Assembly (NCBI GenBank): GCA_016839555.1
Contig: JAEOUA010000010.1
Coordinates: 434,001 to 498,000 of the forward strand
Direction of reading: 5' to 3'
Origin: Promethearchaeota archaeon
GTDB taxonomy: Archaea > Asgardarchaeota > Lokiarchaeia > Sigyniarchaeales > SOKP01
Length of the DNA: 64,000 nt
The translations under genes and the position numbers were made by a program. Position 1 is the first letter of the stretch; each line of letters begins with the position of its first letter. Below are positions 18,360 to 28,333 of this stretch, piece by piece. The notes beneath the pieces are model-generated. The model had not been told where the DNA came from. It did no database searches and saw only the letters and a program-made list of their open reading frames with translations.

Positions 18360-18520
18360 TAGTCATTAAATCAAATTTAAGGGGTTATAAATATATTATT
18401 TATACTATTTTTTGATAAAAAATATTAAATAGAAAGATTATTATACCAAATTCTTCGATTTAATCTGTTTTAATTTTTAATAATGAAAGTTTTAAATAGG
18501 TATCCATCGAATTAAAAAAT

Positions 18521-18657
18521 AAGAAGAATTAAATAAAACTTTAGAACCAAGATCTGATTCTATATTTTATTTAATACTTCTTAAATTCTTTCCAACTTGA
18601 ATTCATTAGGAAGTATAGGATACATTCAAAATTTAGACCGATCTTCCTATGCTTCCT
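18521..18657. repeat. Two adjacent long imperfect inverted repeats in a 400-bp gene-free stretch
   Basis: The interval 18360-18755 has no gene. It contains two stem-loops. Arms 18521-18538 and 18565-18582 match 17 of 18 positions (26-nt spacer). Arms 18608-18620 and 18645-18657 match 12 of 13 positions, with the odd pair able to form G-U (24-nt spacer). Two such structures in tandem suggest a structured non-coding RNA, a processing site or a small palindromic element. Because the arms are AT-rich, the first is less striking than the second. Confidence 0.5.
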
Positions 18658-18755
18658 TTCTAACTTTTTATGAAACATTTATTATAAATTTATTGTATAA
18701 CAGAGCATATTATGAGGATTTTATTTTCTTATATGAGTTTGTTTTATTGATCTCT

Positions 18756-19538
18756 TTAAAATAATTTCATAAAAGAGAGAAATCGTGTTAAATCATCAAT
18801 ATTTATAGCTTTTTGGCCATTTTCTGATAATTTTTGCCATATATAAAACATAGTTTCTAAATATTGTCGATATTTTTTTGTTAAATTCTCTCCATAATAA
18901 GAATATTTACCCGTATGAGAGCGAAATAAATCGGCAATATTATTCTTCCAACTTTTGTACGCTTTGGTCTCTGAATCTCCCCAAACCGCTTTTTTTCCAG
19001 AAATTTGTTCAAAAATAAATGATTCTAAATTCATGTCTTGTACGTCTTTTGGATTTATTAGAGCTGCTTTTGAGTCAAATTGTTCAAAAATCTCTATAAT
19101 ACTCGTATAATCTAACTCATCTCCAGTATTACTTAAAAATACCGGATTGCTCGTAGAATCAAGCATAATAATAAAATCAAAACAATCTAAATCCATTTCA
19201 TTTGTGATATCACTCATATATTTCGCGAAAAAAATAATCGCACTTTCATTTTTAGTGAGATATAAATTGTTTTCATAATACTTGTTGAATTGATAAATAG
19301 AAATCGAATTAAATTCTTTAATCTTATCGATATAGCTTATATCCTTTTGATTTTTGATTTCATAGGTTATTACAGATTCTTCTTCATTTTCTTTTTTCTC
19401 ATCGTCTAAAATTATCAAATTATATGGCAAATCTTTTTTTAGCGTTAATTTTATGAAATTCTTAAGAAACACCTTAACATCTTTCCAATTTGATTTCCTT
19501 GTTAGAGCTATAATTTCTTTCGGTAACGATGTGCTCAT
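18756..19538 (-). CDS. Hypothetical protein, 260 aa
   Basis: I do not recognise this protein. The composition is soluble and acidic, with no membrane helix. A first half with beta/alpha character (PYNLIILDD, AIIFFAKYM, DCFDFIIMLDS) is followed by a helical C-terminal domain (WKNNIADLFRSHTGKYSYYG and KYRQYLETMFYIWQKL). No catalytic motif stands out. It lies alone, with the paired-hairpin region downstream and the cold-shock gene upstream. Confidence 0.75.
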   Translation of the reverse strand: MSTSLPKEIIALTRKSNWKDVKVFLKNFIKLTLKKDLPYNLIILDDEKKENEEESVITYEIKNQKDISYIDKIKEFNSISIYQFNKYYENNLYLTKNESAIIFFAKYMSDITNEMDLDCFDFIIMLDSTSNPVFLSNTGDELDYTSIIEIFEQFDSKAALINPKDVQDMNLESFIFEQISGKKAVWGDSETKAYKSWKNNIADLFRSHTGKYSYYGENLTKKYRQYLETMFYIWQKLSENGQKAINIDDLTRFLSFMKLF

Positions 19539-19790
19539 ATAAAAAATTAATAGTTTAATACAATTAAAAATCTAAGCATTACTCATTAATGATTTTAATT
19601 CCATATGAATATCATCAAAAAGTAGTATATAATAAAAAAAAGATTTGATGTGAAATTTAAGTCTTAAAGTCTTCTAACTTTAATGATAATTCCACTTCTT
19701 GAGTTAAAATTCCTAGTTCATAAAAAAAGAGGTTAAATTATCTACTAAGGTAAAATTCTTTCTTTACAAACGTATATTTTTGGTTCTTAC

Positions 19791-20057
19791 TTAGTAAAAG
19801 TATCCACCAGATTGAGAACTTCTTCCGGCTTTTTCGATAACTTCTACATTTGCGGCTTGAGGCCCTTTTTCGCCATCAACGACTTCAAATTTTACTTTGT
19901 CGCCTTCATAGAGGGTTTTAAACTCATCATCTTTACCTTCTATGGCACTATAATGAACAAAGATATCATTTTCTTTGGATTCTTTGTCCTCAGTACCCTC
20001 AGGCATGATAAAGCCATAGCCTTTACGATTGTTAAACCACTTTATAGTTCCTTCCAT
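19791..20057 (-). CDS. Cold-shock domain protein, CspA family
   Basis: The 88-aa protein has the cold-shock fold with RNP1 (KGYGFI, residues 12-17) and RNP2 (DIFVHYSAI), both binding single-stranded RNA or [20 protein letters not shown] and GPQAANV are typical. An acidic insert of about 12 residues ([12 protein letters not shown]) separates the two RNP motifs and makes it longer than bacterial CspA (about 67-70 aa). Cold-shock proteins are patchily distributed in archaea and often acquired from bacteria. Confidence 0.92.
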   Translation of the reverse strand: MEGTIKWFNNRKGYGFIMPEGTEDKESKENDIFVHYSAIEGKDDEFKTLYEGDKVKFEVVDGEKGPQAANVEVIEKAGRSSQSGGYFY

Positions 20058-20221
20058 CTTACTAAAACCTAACTTACTTCTGACTTTTTATTTCTTATTT
20101 TGTATGTAATTCATATAATTTTTTGCCATATCCAAAATTAACAACACATTTCTTCAACGGCATTTAATATAGTCAATAAGAATTATTAAACTTTATTCAT
20201 TTAATTATGAAAAATCAAATC

Positions 20222-20241
20222 TACTCGACACAAATCGAGTA
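20222..20241. terminator. Small hairpin TACTCGA/TCGAGTA
   Basis: A perfect 7-bp inverted repeat with a 6-nt loop lies about 115 bp beyond the 3' end of the membrane-protein gene at 20355-21089 and upstream of the cold-shock gene. On the minus strand it is followed by a T-rich stretch, so it could end the membrane-protein transcript. A role in the cold-shock leader is equally possible. The rest of 20058-20354 shows nothing else. Confidence 0.3.
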
Positions 20242-20354
20242 AAGACCAACTCTCATTAGAAAAAAATTGGAAATATTCAATTTTGAGTTTGATATGATAT
20301 TATAAGAAGTAAAAAAGAAATTTTATGTAAAAATAAAGCATAACAATATCTTTA

Positions 20355-21089
20355 TTATTTTAATAGTTTCTGTTTAATTTTTGGAGGCATAATAAACCCA
20401 AGATAATATAAAAAAGCACTAATAATCAATAATATTCTGGTAATTGGCAAAGTTATAAGGTTTAAGGGGATGGAGGTATCTAACATAGCTCCTATAACCC
20501 ATGAGATCACGGCGATCATTAAAAATTTACCTTTTAATTTAACTATTCTATCGTCTGTCATTATAGAAATTCGTGCAAAAACCATTCCTGTTATCAACAC
20601 AGTTAAAATAATAAGAAGGAGATATCCCAAAATAAATGTTTTATACTCTATATCAATATGGACCATCACATTCTCAGCACTAAACACACCGATTAATGAG
20701 GGATTTACGAATAGAAGAATAAAAAATATAATCTCAAATAAGATTCCAATAATAATATAGATTAAAAGAATTTGCTTTTGGTTTTTAGGACTTATCAAAT
20801 CAGTAAACCCAACTAGCCAACATAAGATACTTATAGGGACAAAAATATTTCCAATTATAACATAAATTTCAAGAGATAATCCTTCTCCAAGGATGATATT
20901 CCATAAAAAACTAAGCCCACTAGGGATCCATGGTTCACTTATTCCAATCAAAGCCAATCCGATAAAAAGGAAAGTCCGCTCTTTTAATTTAATATAATTT
21001 AAAATAATGATTAATCCAATTACTATTGTTATACTAACATATATTAAACTGGATATTCCATTAACATAATCAATTGGTTTTAGTGTCAT
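20355..21089 (-). CDS. Seven-helix membrane protein, tandem paralogue A
   Basis: The 244-aa protein has about seven hydrophobic segments (SLIYVSITIVIGLIIIL, then ISILCWLVGFTDL and others) and a basic end MPPKIKQKLLK. It shares most of its sequence with the neighbouring gene at 21210-21944, including SEPWIPSxLSFxWN, NPSLIGVFSAE and MVHIDIEYKTF, so the two are a tandem duplication. No known transporter or kinase signature is seen. The fold resembles seven-helix sensor modules, but no signalling domain is attached. Confidence 0.75.
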   Translation of the reverse strand: MTLKPIDYVNGISSLIYVSITIVIGLIIILNYIKLKERTFLFIGLALIGISEPWIPSGLSFLWNIILGEGLSLEIYVIIGNIFVPISILCWLVGFTDLISPKNQKQILLIYIIIGILFEIIFFILLFVNPSLIGVFSAENVMVHIDIEYKTFILGYLLLIILTVLITGMVFARISIMTDDRIVKLKGKFLMIAVISWVIGAMLDTSIPLNLITLPITRILLIISAFLYYLGFIMPPKIKQKLLK

Positions 21090-21209
21090 ATTTACTTTAT
21101 ATATTAATAATAAAATTATAATTTTTATTATTATCTCATAATTTTAAATTTCTTAATATTAAATAAACTATTCTGATTTTGGAAAAAAAAAGAGATTAAA
21201 AAGATTTTA

Positions 21210-21944
21210 TTATTTTAACAGCATCTTTTTAATTCTTGGAGGCATAATAAAAGCCAAATAATATAAAAACGCACTCAAAGCTAATAATATTCTTGTTAAT
21301 GGTAGTGTTATGATATTTAGGGGAATAGCAGTATCTAATAGAGCCCCTACACTCCATATTATAGGCGCCCCCAATAAAAATATTCCTTTTAATTTAATTT
21401 CTGGATCTGAGGTCTTTAAAGATTTTCGACCAAATATGATTCCTGTTATCAAAATGGTCAAAACCACAAATAAAAGATAGCCAAGAAGAAATGTTTTATA
21501 TTCAATATCTATATGGACCATCACACTTTCAGCACTAAACACACCGATTAATGAGGGATTTACGATAAGGAGACTCAAAAATACTACTTCGAATGCTAAT
21601 CCAACAATGATATATATTGTTCTAATTACATTAGTTTTTTCTGGATAAACCAAATTGGTAAAACCAATTAACCAGAATAAAAGAGTAAGAGGAATAAAAA
21701 CATTTCCAATTATAACATAGCTCTCAAAAGATATTCCTGCCCCTGTTATTAAATTCCATATGAAACTTAGGCTACTAGGGATCCATGGTTCACTTAATCC
21801 CATAATACCAATTCCGATAAATAGAAAATTCTTATCTTTTAACTTAAAATACTTTAAAAGAATTACTAATCCAACTATGATGGTGATAAAACCGTATATT
21901 AAACTGGAAATTCCATTTACAAAATCAATTGGTTTTAAAGTTAT
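21210..21944 (-). CDS. Seven-helix membrane protein, tandem paralogue B, likely ATA start
   Basis: The first canonical ATG (21803) would remove helix 1. The frame is open and homologous upstream: ATA-ACT-TTA-AAA-CCA-ATT-GAT at 21944 aligns codon for codon with ATG-ACA-CTA-AAA-CCA-ATT-GAT of paralogue A. A stop codon sits immediately before it, and GAGGTG lies 8 nt upstream at Shine-Dalgarno distance. The simplest reading is initiation at AUA, giving 244 aa; the alternative is a start-codon mutation leaving a shortened protein. Membrane topology and conserved motifs match paralogue A. Function unknown. Confidence 0.65.
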   Translation of the reverse strand: MTLKPIDFVNGISSLIYGFITIIVGLVILLKYFKLKDKNFLFIGIGIMGLSEPWIPSSLSFIWNLITGAGISFESYVIIGNVFIPLTLLFWLIGFTNLVYPEKTNVIRTIYIIVGLAFEVVFLSLLIVNPSLIGVFSAESVMVHIDIEYKTFLLGYLLFVVLTILITGIIFGRKSLKTSDPEIKLKGIFLLGAPIIWSVGALLDTAIPLNIITLPLTRILLALSAFLYYLAFIMPPRIKKMLLK

Positions 21945-22063
21945 TTAAAATACACCTCGTCATTAGATACTATTAAATCTATAGTCTATTTAATATATTT
22001 AAATCTTAACTTATCTAAGTCAAGAAAAAATTACCAATCTTTTAAGAAATAGAAAAAGAAAAA

Positions 22064-24448
22064 TTAGTATTCCGTGCGTGCGATAATCTCATCTTGGGCA
22101 GCTTTACTCAACTCAGTAAAATAAACTGTGTATCCGGCTATTCTCACGACTAATCCCTGATAATTATCGGGATTTTCTTGGGCATCACAGAGAATTTTTT
22201 TTCCAACCACATTAAATTGAACTTGATATCCTCCTTTTGGTTCAAAGAAGGTCCTAATAAGGGGTAAGAATATATCCTTCGTCATAGATTTTGGATGGAA
22301 GGCAAGTATTAAGGAATTCCCATTAGTCATCAATTCATTGTCTAGCTTTTTCACCGAATTACATATTGCGGTTGGTCCATTCTTATCTCTTTCATGAGTG
22401 GGGCCCACTCCATTTGATAAGGGATCTCGTGCTTTCCTGCCGTCTGCTGAGGCACCTGTTAATGTTCCAAAAGCTAGATGCAGGGAAGTAGAATAGATGC
22501 CTGGGTTGAATTTACCTCCTCTGAAATTATTATATTTAGCAATTTCTTCACAAAATAATTTGTTGATATCCACAGCAATCTCATCTACATAGTCGTTGTC
22601 GTTTCCGTATTTAGGCACTTTATTAATAAAAATTTCTCTCCAGACGGATCCCTCTTTGCCATTATAACTCCGTCGATAATTTTTCTTAAGCATCTCAACT
22701 AAATCATCAAGCGATAATTGTTGCTCTTCAAATACCATTTTTTTAATAACAGCGAGACTGTCGGCACACGTAGCTAAGCCAATTAATTGAGGTCCTGTAA
22801 AATTATAAATTGCACCTCCACGAGTTACATCAAGGCCTTTCTTTAGACAATCATTTGTGGTAGCCGATAAAAATGGTTGAGGATTCAATTCTGCGATTGC
22901 TTTATCCATAGCATTCATATTAGAAACCATATATTTGATGAAGTGTTTCACTTGATCGGAAAATGTTTCCCAGAGTTGTTGATATGACGTGATGGGCTCT
23001 TTATATTCAAGTCCGTATTTTTTCCTGGTTGCCATATCCACTCCATTGGTTAAAGTCAACTCTAAGCACTTCACTATGTTTAATTGATTAGAATTGGTAG
23101 ACCCAAATGATTTATATGGATGTTGTGGTTCCACACATCCTACAGGAGCGTACTCCCTGGCGTCTTCTAAGGTAAATCCTCGATTCATCAATCCTGATAT
23201 CATAACTTGATCATTAAACAATGCGATGCTTGTTCCCACTTTTAAAGATTCCACTATTTTAATGAGAAATCTTTCGGGAGTTTTATCGGAAATCCGGATT
23301 GAAAAAGATGGTTGGACTGTTTGCACATCTGTATAGGCATCTAATATGAGATAAGATAATTCATTTGTGGCGTCTTTTCCTTCCTTTGTAAGACCACCAA
23401 TTGTTAGGTTTTCTGCAAGTGGAGGTCCTTCTCCGGCATTTACCGCTAATGAAAAAACATAATTATAGATACTTGTTAATTTTATAAAAAAGCATTTTAG
23501 TAGAAAATCTACTTCTTTTTCGTTTAATTTTTCCTCTGCTATATCATTTAAATAATATGCATAAAGATCTTGATCTAACCGCCCGACACTTATCGCAAAT
23601 CCACCATCTTCTAATCCACAAATCAATTGATTGAAATATATGAGTTGGAGGGCTTGTCTGAACGATTCTGGGGGTTTCTCTGAAATATATTGGCAAATAT
23701 CGGCAATCTCTAATAATTCATTTTTTCTCAGATAATTCGTTTCTTTTGATGCCATTTGGGATGCCAATGAAGAAAATCTTTTAATAAAATCTCTAGCAGC
23801 ATTTAAAAGGATAAGCACTGATTCATAAAAGAGAGCTTTGTCAGCATCACCTTTATTATCACTTTCAGTCAATTTTTCTTGAGCTTTTTTTAATAAACCT
23901 TTTATTCCATATTTTAAAAGATTATGATGCCCTGGAAAAAAATGACCTATTCCATTAGTTAATTGAACGTCTACTGTAAATACAATCCTTTCCATAAGAT
24001 CGCGCTCCGTTTCATTCAGATATTTCAAATATCTGCTACGAACCGTATCTTCTTCATTCATCCAATAGGGAATCACCTCATCTTTTAAATATTGTATTTC
24101 TTCTTCTGTAATAAGAATTTTTTGAACGGGGCGATTATTATAAGTGTCAATATCTTGATTTATAGCATCGGTTCGAACTTCGGGGTATAAAGGTGTGCCC
24201 ACTAATTTAGTTGTACGATTTCCTACGATATATTCATCTGGCCATATTTTAATTGTCATATTAGACAAATAATACTCCATCGCTTTTGCAAAACGTATTA
24301 TTGGAGATTCTCCCTTTGTCGTTTTATAAGATTCTGTAAATAATTGTGCCCTTTCGATACAAATTTCGTGTGATGCATTTAAAACTTGATTCTTCATCCT
24401 ATTTATACGATCATCGTAATATGAATCATCAATCTCTTCAATTTGCAT
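22064..24448 (-). CDS. Glycyl-radical enzyme, PFL/dehydratase/decarboxylase family
   Basis: Counting from a TTG at 24460 (ATG at 24448 is preferred), the 798-aa protein has the thiyl-radical cysteine Cys442 in GCVEPQ, with Glu444 acting as base in dehydratases and C-N lyases. The C-terminal glycyl-radical loop is VVRIAGY with Gly776, 22 residues before the end. Pyruvate formate-lyase has two adjacent cysteines, which are absent here. GCVEP is typical of the glycerol/propanediol dehydratase, choline lyase and related branch, so this is probably a dehydratase, lyase or decarboxylase. Such enzymes need a radical-SAM activase, and none is adjacent. Oxygen-sensitive chemistry implies an anaerobe. 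Confidence 0.88.
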   Translation of the reverse strand: MQIEEIDDSYYDDRINRMKNQVLNASHEICIERAQLFTESYKTTKGESPIIRFAKAMEYYLSNMTIKIWPDEYIVGNRTTKLVGTPLYPEVRTDAINQDIDTYNNRPVQKILITEEEIQYLKDEVIPYWMNEEDTVRSRYLKYLNETERDLMERIVFTVDVQLTNGIGHFFPGHHNLLKYGIKGLLKKAQEKLTESDNKGDADKALFYESVLILLNAARDFIKRFSSLASQMASKETNYLRKNELLEIADICQYISEKPPESFRQALQLIYFNQLICGLEDGGFAISVGRLDQDLYAYYLNDIAEEKLNEKEVDFLLKCFFIKLTSIYNYVFSLAVNAGEGPPLAENLTIGGLTKEGKDATNELSYLILDAYTDVQTVQPSFSIRISDKTPERFLIKIVESLKVGTSIALFNDQVMISGLMNRGFTLEDAREYAPVGCVEPQHPYKSFGSTNSNQLNIVKCLELTLTNGVDMATRKKYGLEYKEPITSYQQLWETFSDQVKHFIKYMVSNMNAMDKAIAELNPQPFLSATTNDCLKKGLDVTRGGAIYNFTGPQLIGLATCADSLAVIKKMVFEEQQLSLDDLVEMLKKNYRRSYNGKEGSVWREIFINKVPKYGNDNDYVDEIAVDINKLFCEEIAKYNNFRGGKFNPGIYSTSLHLAFGTLTGASADGRKARDPLSNGVGPTHERDKNGPTAICNSVKKLDNELMTNGNSLILAFHPKSMTKDIFLPLIRTFFEPKGGYQVQFNVVGKKILCDAQENPDNYQGLVVRIAGYTVYFTELSKAAQDEIIARTEY

Positions 24449-24656
24449 TTTTTCTACCAAGAGTTAGTTAATTTTTAATAAAAATAGAAAAGAATTCTAA
24501 TTTATATTATATACATTTTATTATTTCAATATATCTATAAATCTTTAGAAATTTAAGAATAGTTAAAAAAGTATATATATTATAAAAAAATTAAAAAAAA
24601 TGTTAAAAATAGATTATAAAATTATATTAGCTATAAATAAATAAAAAATATTTTTC

Positions 24657-25814
24657 TCACATTCGTGTAATTGGAAAGCCCCGTCTTGCTTGTTGATTGT
24701 GCAAAGTTTTTTTCCTAATTTCTTTATTAATTAACCCTTCAATTTTACAAAGATACTCATATTCATCTTTTAAACATAACGTAATAGCCACACCGTGTTT
24801 ATTCATCCTTGATGTACGTCCAATTCGATGGACATACACTTCTGGGTATTTCGGCAAATCATAATTGAAAATATGAGATATCCCTTCAATATCAAAACCT
24901 CTTGCAGCTACATCAGTTGCTATTAATAAATCAATTTTATTATCCCTGAAATTCTGTAGAATTCTTTCTCTTTGGTGTTGAGATAAATCTCCTGAAAGAT
25001 ACCCTATTCGATATGGCAATTTATCAGATTTAAGCCTATTAAATAACCAATTTCCTGTTTTTTTCGTGTTTATAAAAATTAAAGCACTCTCTGGCCTTTC
25101 TTTTTGAAGGATTTTCCGAAAATAATTATATTTCTGTTTATAGTGATCGATTAGATAATAAAATTGAAGAGTATTCTCAACCGATAAATCATCTTTACTT
25201 AAATTTAGATATTCAAATTTATCATTAGTATATTTTTTAATGATATCTTTGAGTTCATATTCTAATGTTGCGGAAAAAAGTAGAAATTGATAATTACTGT
25301 GAATTTGGTTTAGGATGTACGTAATATCTGGTAAAAAGCCCATATCTAAAAGTCGATCAGCCTCATCTAAAACAAGAAACTTTAATTGATCTAATTTTAA
25401 ATGCCCTCTTTTATAAATATCTATTAATCTTCCTGGAGTGCCGATAATTATATCTAATCCTTTACTTAATTTGCTGACTTGTTTATTAATAGAGACTCCT
25501 CCGTAAATTGGATATGAGCGCACTTTATAATGTCCCAAATCCTTTATAAATCTATGGACTTGTTTGGCTAATTCCCTCACGGGAACAATAATTAGGCATT
25601 CATTTTTAGTATGCTTTAATTTTTCAATAATAGGTATTAAATAAGCATAAGTTTTACCAGTACCAGTTTTTGCTTGAGCCATAATATTCTTCCCTTGTAA
25701 AATTAAAGGAATAGCCTTTATTTGAACTGGTGTGGGTTTTATAATTTCTAAATTTTCTAAAGCTTCAACATTTTTATCGCTAATATTAAAATTGTCAAAA
25801 GTAAATTTTGTCAT
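24657..25814 (-). CDS. DEAD-box RNA helicase
   Basis: The core is complete. The Q-motif region KPTPVQIKAIPLIL, Walker A AQAKTGTGKT, VLDEADRLLDMGF (DEAD), SAT, and the C-terminal ATDVAARGFD and HRIGRTSR motifs all appear in order. The enzyme unwinds RNA using ATP, in RNA folding, ribosome assembly or cold adaptation. ATG 25814 begins MTKFTFDNFNIS directly before the Q motif; an upstream TTG at 25865 would add 17 residues without conserved content. At about 385 aa there is no extra domain. Confidence 0.93.
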   Translation of the reverse strand: MTKFTFDNFNISDKNVEALENLEIIKPTPVQIKAIPLILQGKNIMAQAKTGTGKTYAYLIPIIEKLKHTKNECLIIVPVRELAKQVHRFIKDLGHYKVRSYPIYGGVSINKQVSKLSKGLDIIIGTPGRLIDIYKRGHLKLDQLKFLVLDEADRLLDMGFLPDITYILNQIHSNYQFLLFSATLEYELKDIIKKYTNDKFEYLNLSKDDLSVENTLQFYYLIDHYKQKYNYFRKILQKERPESALIFINTKKTGNWLFNRLKSDKLPYRIGYLSGDLSQHQRERILQNFRDNKIDLLIATDVAARGFDIEGISHIFNYDLPKYPEVYVHRIGRTSRMNKHGVAITLCLKDEYEYLCKIEGLINKEIRKKTLHNQQARRGFPITRM

Positions 25815-26089
25815 GTTATTTTCATTTAAAAGTTCTTTTTCTGTTAATTTGGTTAAAATAAGCAACTTATAAGAAAAAGTAATTTTTTCCTTTTGATTAA
25901 ATTTCTCTCGTCTTTTAATTCTCTTATTTTAACTTTTTATTTTCATATATTTTGTTCTTATTATATAAAAAACTTTAAAACTATTAAATTTTGACAAATT
26001 TTTATTTCATTTGAAATACATCCATATGATGAGAATAAATTAAATTTCTTATATAGTATAATACTTTAAGAGTTGTTAAAGAACCAATT

Positions 26090-27535
26090 ATGAGTGAAAA
26101 TTACCAAAAATGGATTGAAAATAATAGAGATTTTTTAATAGAGATTTCCGATAAAATTTGGGAATTTGCTGAAACAGGATTTCAAGAATTTAAATCATCA
26201 AAGCTCTTGGCAGATACTTTAGAAGATTATGATTTCAAAGTCTTTAGAGGAGTGGCGGAAATGCCCACAGCTTTTTATGCTACGTATGGAAATGGAAAAC
26301 CCGTCATTGCAATATTAGGTGAATATGATGCTCTTCCTGGTTTAAGCCAGGTCGCCGAACCAATAAGAAACCCAATTATACAAGATGCTCCTGGACATGG
26401 ATGCGGACATAATTTATTAGGGGTTGGTTCATTAGGTGCAGTAATAGCTGTAAAACAAGCTTTAGATGATGGCATAGCTAATGGCACAATACGATATTAT
26501 GGATGTCCAGCAGAGGAGATATTTAATGCAAAGGGTTATATGGTAAAACATGGATTATTTGAGGATGTCGATATTTCTCTAACCTGGCACCCCAGCTTTT
26601 TAAACATGATTAATCTAATGTCCACATTGGCAATGAATTCTGTTGTTTTTAGATTCCATGGGCAAACGGCTCATGCTGCTGCTGACCCCCAGAATGGGCG
26701 AAGTGCTTTAGACGCTGTAGAGCTTATGGATATTGGTGCGAATTACTTAAGAGAACATATTATCCCAGATGCACGATTACATTACGTTATCACAAATGGT
26801 GGAAAAGCACCTAATATTGTACCTGATGAGGCTGAAGTATGGTACTTTGTAAGAGCCCCAGAACGTCATCAAGTAGACCATCTTTATGAACGTTTAATAA
26901 AGATTGGAAAAGGAGCGGAATTAATGACCGAGACTCAAATGGAGATTGACTTTCTAAGTGCTAGCTATAATACTAAATTTAATAGTGTAGTACAAGAAGT
27001 GGTTTATTTAAATTTAAAAAAAGTTGGACCTCCTAATTTTAAGAGTAAAGAAAAACAATTTGCAAAAGAACTAAGCAAGACTCTTTCCGAAAATTCTATA
27101 GAGGGATATCTTAGATTTGTTCCTTCTGAATATATGGATTTAGCAAAAGCAGTTTTAAGTCAACCTCTTAATAAAATCATAGTTCCTCCGATAGGAGAGG
27201 GAGCCGTGGAACCAGGTTCGACTGATGTTGCTGATGTATCGTGGGTAACGCCATTAGCAGAATTCAATACAGCATGTGAGGTAATAGGTTCACCGGGCCA
27301 TTCATGGCAGAATGTAGCAACGGGAGGAATGGAAATTGGACATAAAGGGATGCTTGCCGCAGCAAGAGTTTTAGCTTTATCGGCCTTAGATTTTATGAGA
27401 AATCCCGACTTAGTTGAGAAAGCTTGGAGGCAATTTGAAAAAGATCATCAAGACAAAAAATATTCCTTTCCATTTCCGAAAGATCAAAAACCCTTATTTA
27501 ATAAGCTTAAAGAAGTGAATTATATGTTAGAATAA
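26090..27535 (+). CDS. abgB: M20-type amidohydrolase, p-aminobenzoyl-glutamate hydrolase subunit B-like
   Basis: The 481-aa protein is an M20 metallopeptidase. ILGEYDALPGLSQ and PGHGCGHNLLGVGSLGAV carry the metal-binding acid and HxxGCGH cluster, PAEEIFNAKGYM holds the Glu pair, and FRFHGQTAHAAADPQNGRSA is the dimerisation-domain lid. AbgB-type enzymes split p-aminobenzoyl-glutamate, a folate breakdown product. Related amidohydrolases act on other N-acyl amino acids, so the substrate is provisional. It stands alone on the plus strand. Confidence 0.88.
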   Translation: MSENYQKWIENNRDFLIEISDKIWEFAETGFQEFKSSKLLADTLEDYDFKVFRGVAEMPTAFYATYGNGKPVIAILGEYDALPGLSQVAEPIRNPIIQDAPGHGCGHNLLGVGSLGAVIAVKQALDDGIANGTIRYYGCPAEEIFNAKGYMVKHGLFEDVDISLTWHPSFLNMINLMSTLAMNSVVFRFHGQTAHAAADPQNGRSALDAVELMDIGANYLREHIIPDARLHYVITNGGKAPNIVPDEAEVWYFVRAPERHQVDHLYERLIKIGKGAELMTETQMEIDFLSASYNTKFNSVVQEVVYLNLKKVGPPNFKSKEKQFAKELSKTLSENSIEGYLRFVPSEYMDLAKAVLSQPLNKIIVPPIGEGAVEPGSTDVADVSWVTPLAEFNTACEVIGSPGHSWQNVATGGMEIGHKGMLAAARVLALSALDFMRNPDLVEKAWRQFEKDHQDKKYSFPFPKDQKPLFNKLKEVNYMLE

Positions 27536-27688
27536 TCAATACAGTTTAATGTTAAGCGAAATTTATTTAGATAAATTTAGCATAAATTATTTTTAGTCGA
27601 ACTATTCTTTTTCATTTTTAAATTTAATAGAAATCAGAATATTTCTATTTATAATTTTAATATGATATTAATTTAATTTTATTAGATT

Positions 27689-28270
27689 TTAATAAATCTT
27701 TTGAATAATATCCTCTCTAGATCGTTTAGGAACATGCATCATTCCTTTTTCATCTTTCCAATATTTAAAAGAGTCCTTAAAAGGTTCAACTATGGATATT
27801 TCATTGGGAAGTCCTAAGCTTATCACATGAGAGATTTTATAGTGGTTAGGGATTTTAAAGAGCTCTCTTATTTTAATCTTATCAATGGAACCCATCCAAC
27901 AAGCTCCTAAACCAAAGTTAGTGGCCCCTAATAAGATATTTTCAACCGCCGCACCTATATCATATTGAGCATTTTTTTTTATTTTTATATTATTAAGAAC
28001 AATTATATAAGCCTTAGGTCTCTCCCCTTCTTTTGGTGTTCTTTGATCTCTTGGTAAATGTGCTGCCCATTTTAATAAAGGAAATAATTTCTTTCTCATT
28101 TCACTCTTTTGCACTATTATATACTCTAGGCTTTGTATGTTTGCTGCTGCAGGTGCCAGCCTAGCATAGTCTATTAATTTTTTTAATATATCCAGTGAAA
28201 TTGGCTCATTTTTGAATCTACGAATAGTCCTTCTTTCATAAATGATTTTTTCAAACTCGATTTTAATCAC
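27689..28270 (-). CDS. Nitroreductase-family flavoprotein
   Basis: The 193-aa protein has the FMN-binding N-terminus YERRTIRRFKNEPISLD, AARLAPAAANIQS-like helix residues and ATNFGLGACWMGSID, all typical of nitroreductases. These flavoproteins reduce nitro groups, quinones or flavins with NAD(P)H. The small size fits the single-domain NfnB/FrxA-like group, without a ferredoxin domain. Substrate unknown. The tRNA gene lies 64 bp upstream on the same strand. Confidence 0.9.
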   Translation of the reverse strand: MIKIEFEKIIYERRTIRRFKNEPISLDILKKLIDYARLAPAAANIQSLEYIIVQKSEMRKKLFPLLKWAAHLPRDQRTPKEGERPKAYIIVLNNIKIKKNAQYDIGAAVENILLGATNFGLGACWMGSIDKIKIRELFKIPNHYKISHVISLGLPNEISIVEPFKDSFKYWKDEKGMMHVPKRSREDIIQKIY

Positions 28271-28333
28271 TTTTTTTAGTAATATCTAGTATAATTACAT
28301 TTAAAAAATAAGTATTTTTAAAGTTTGGATAAA

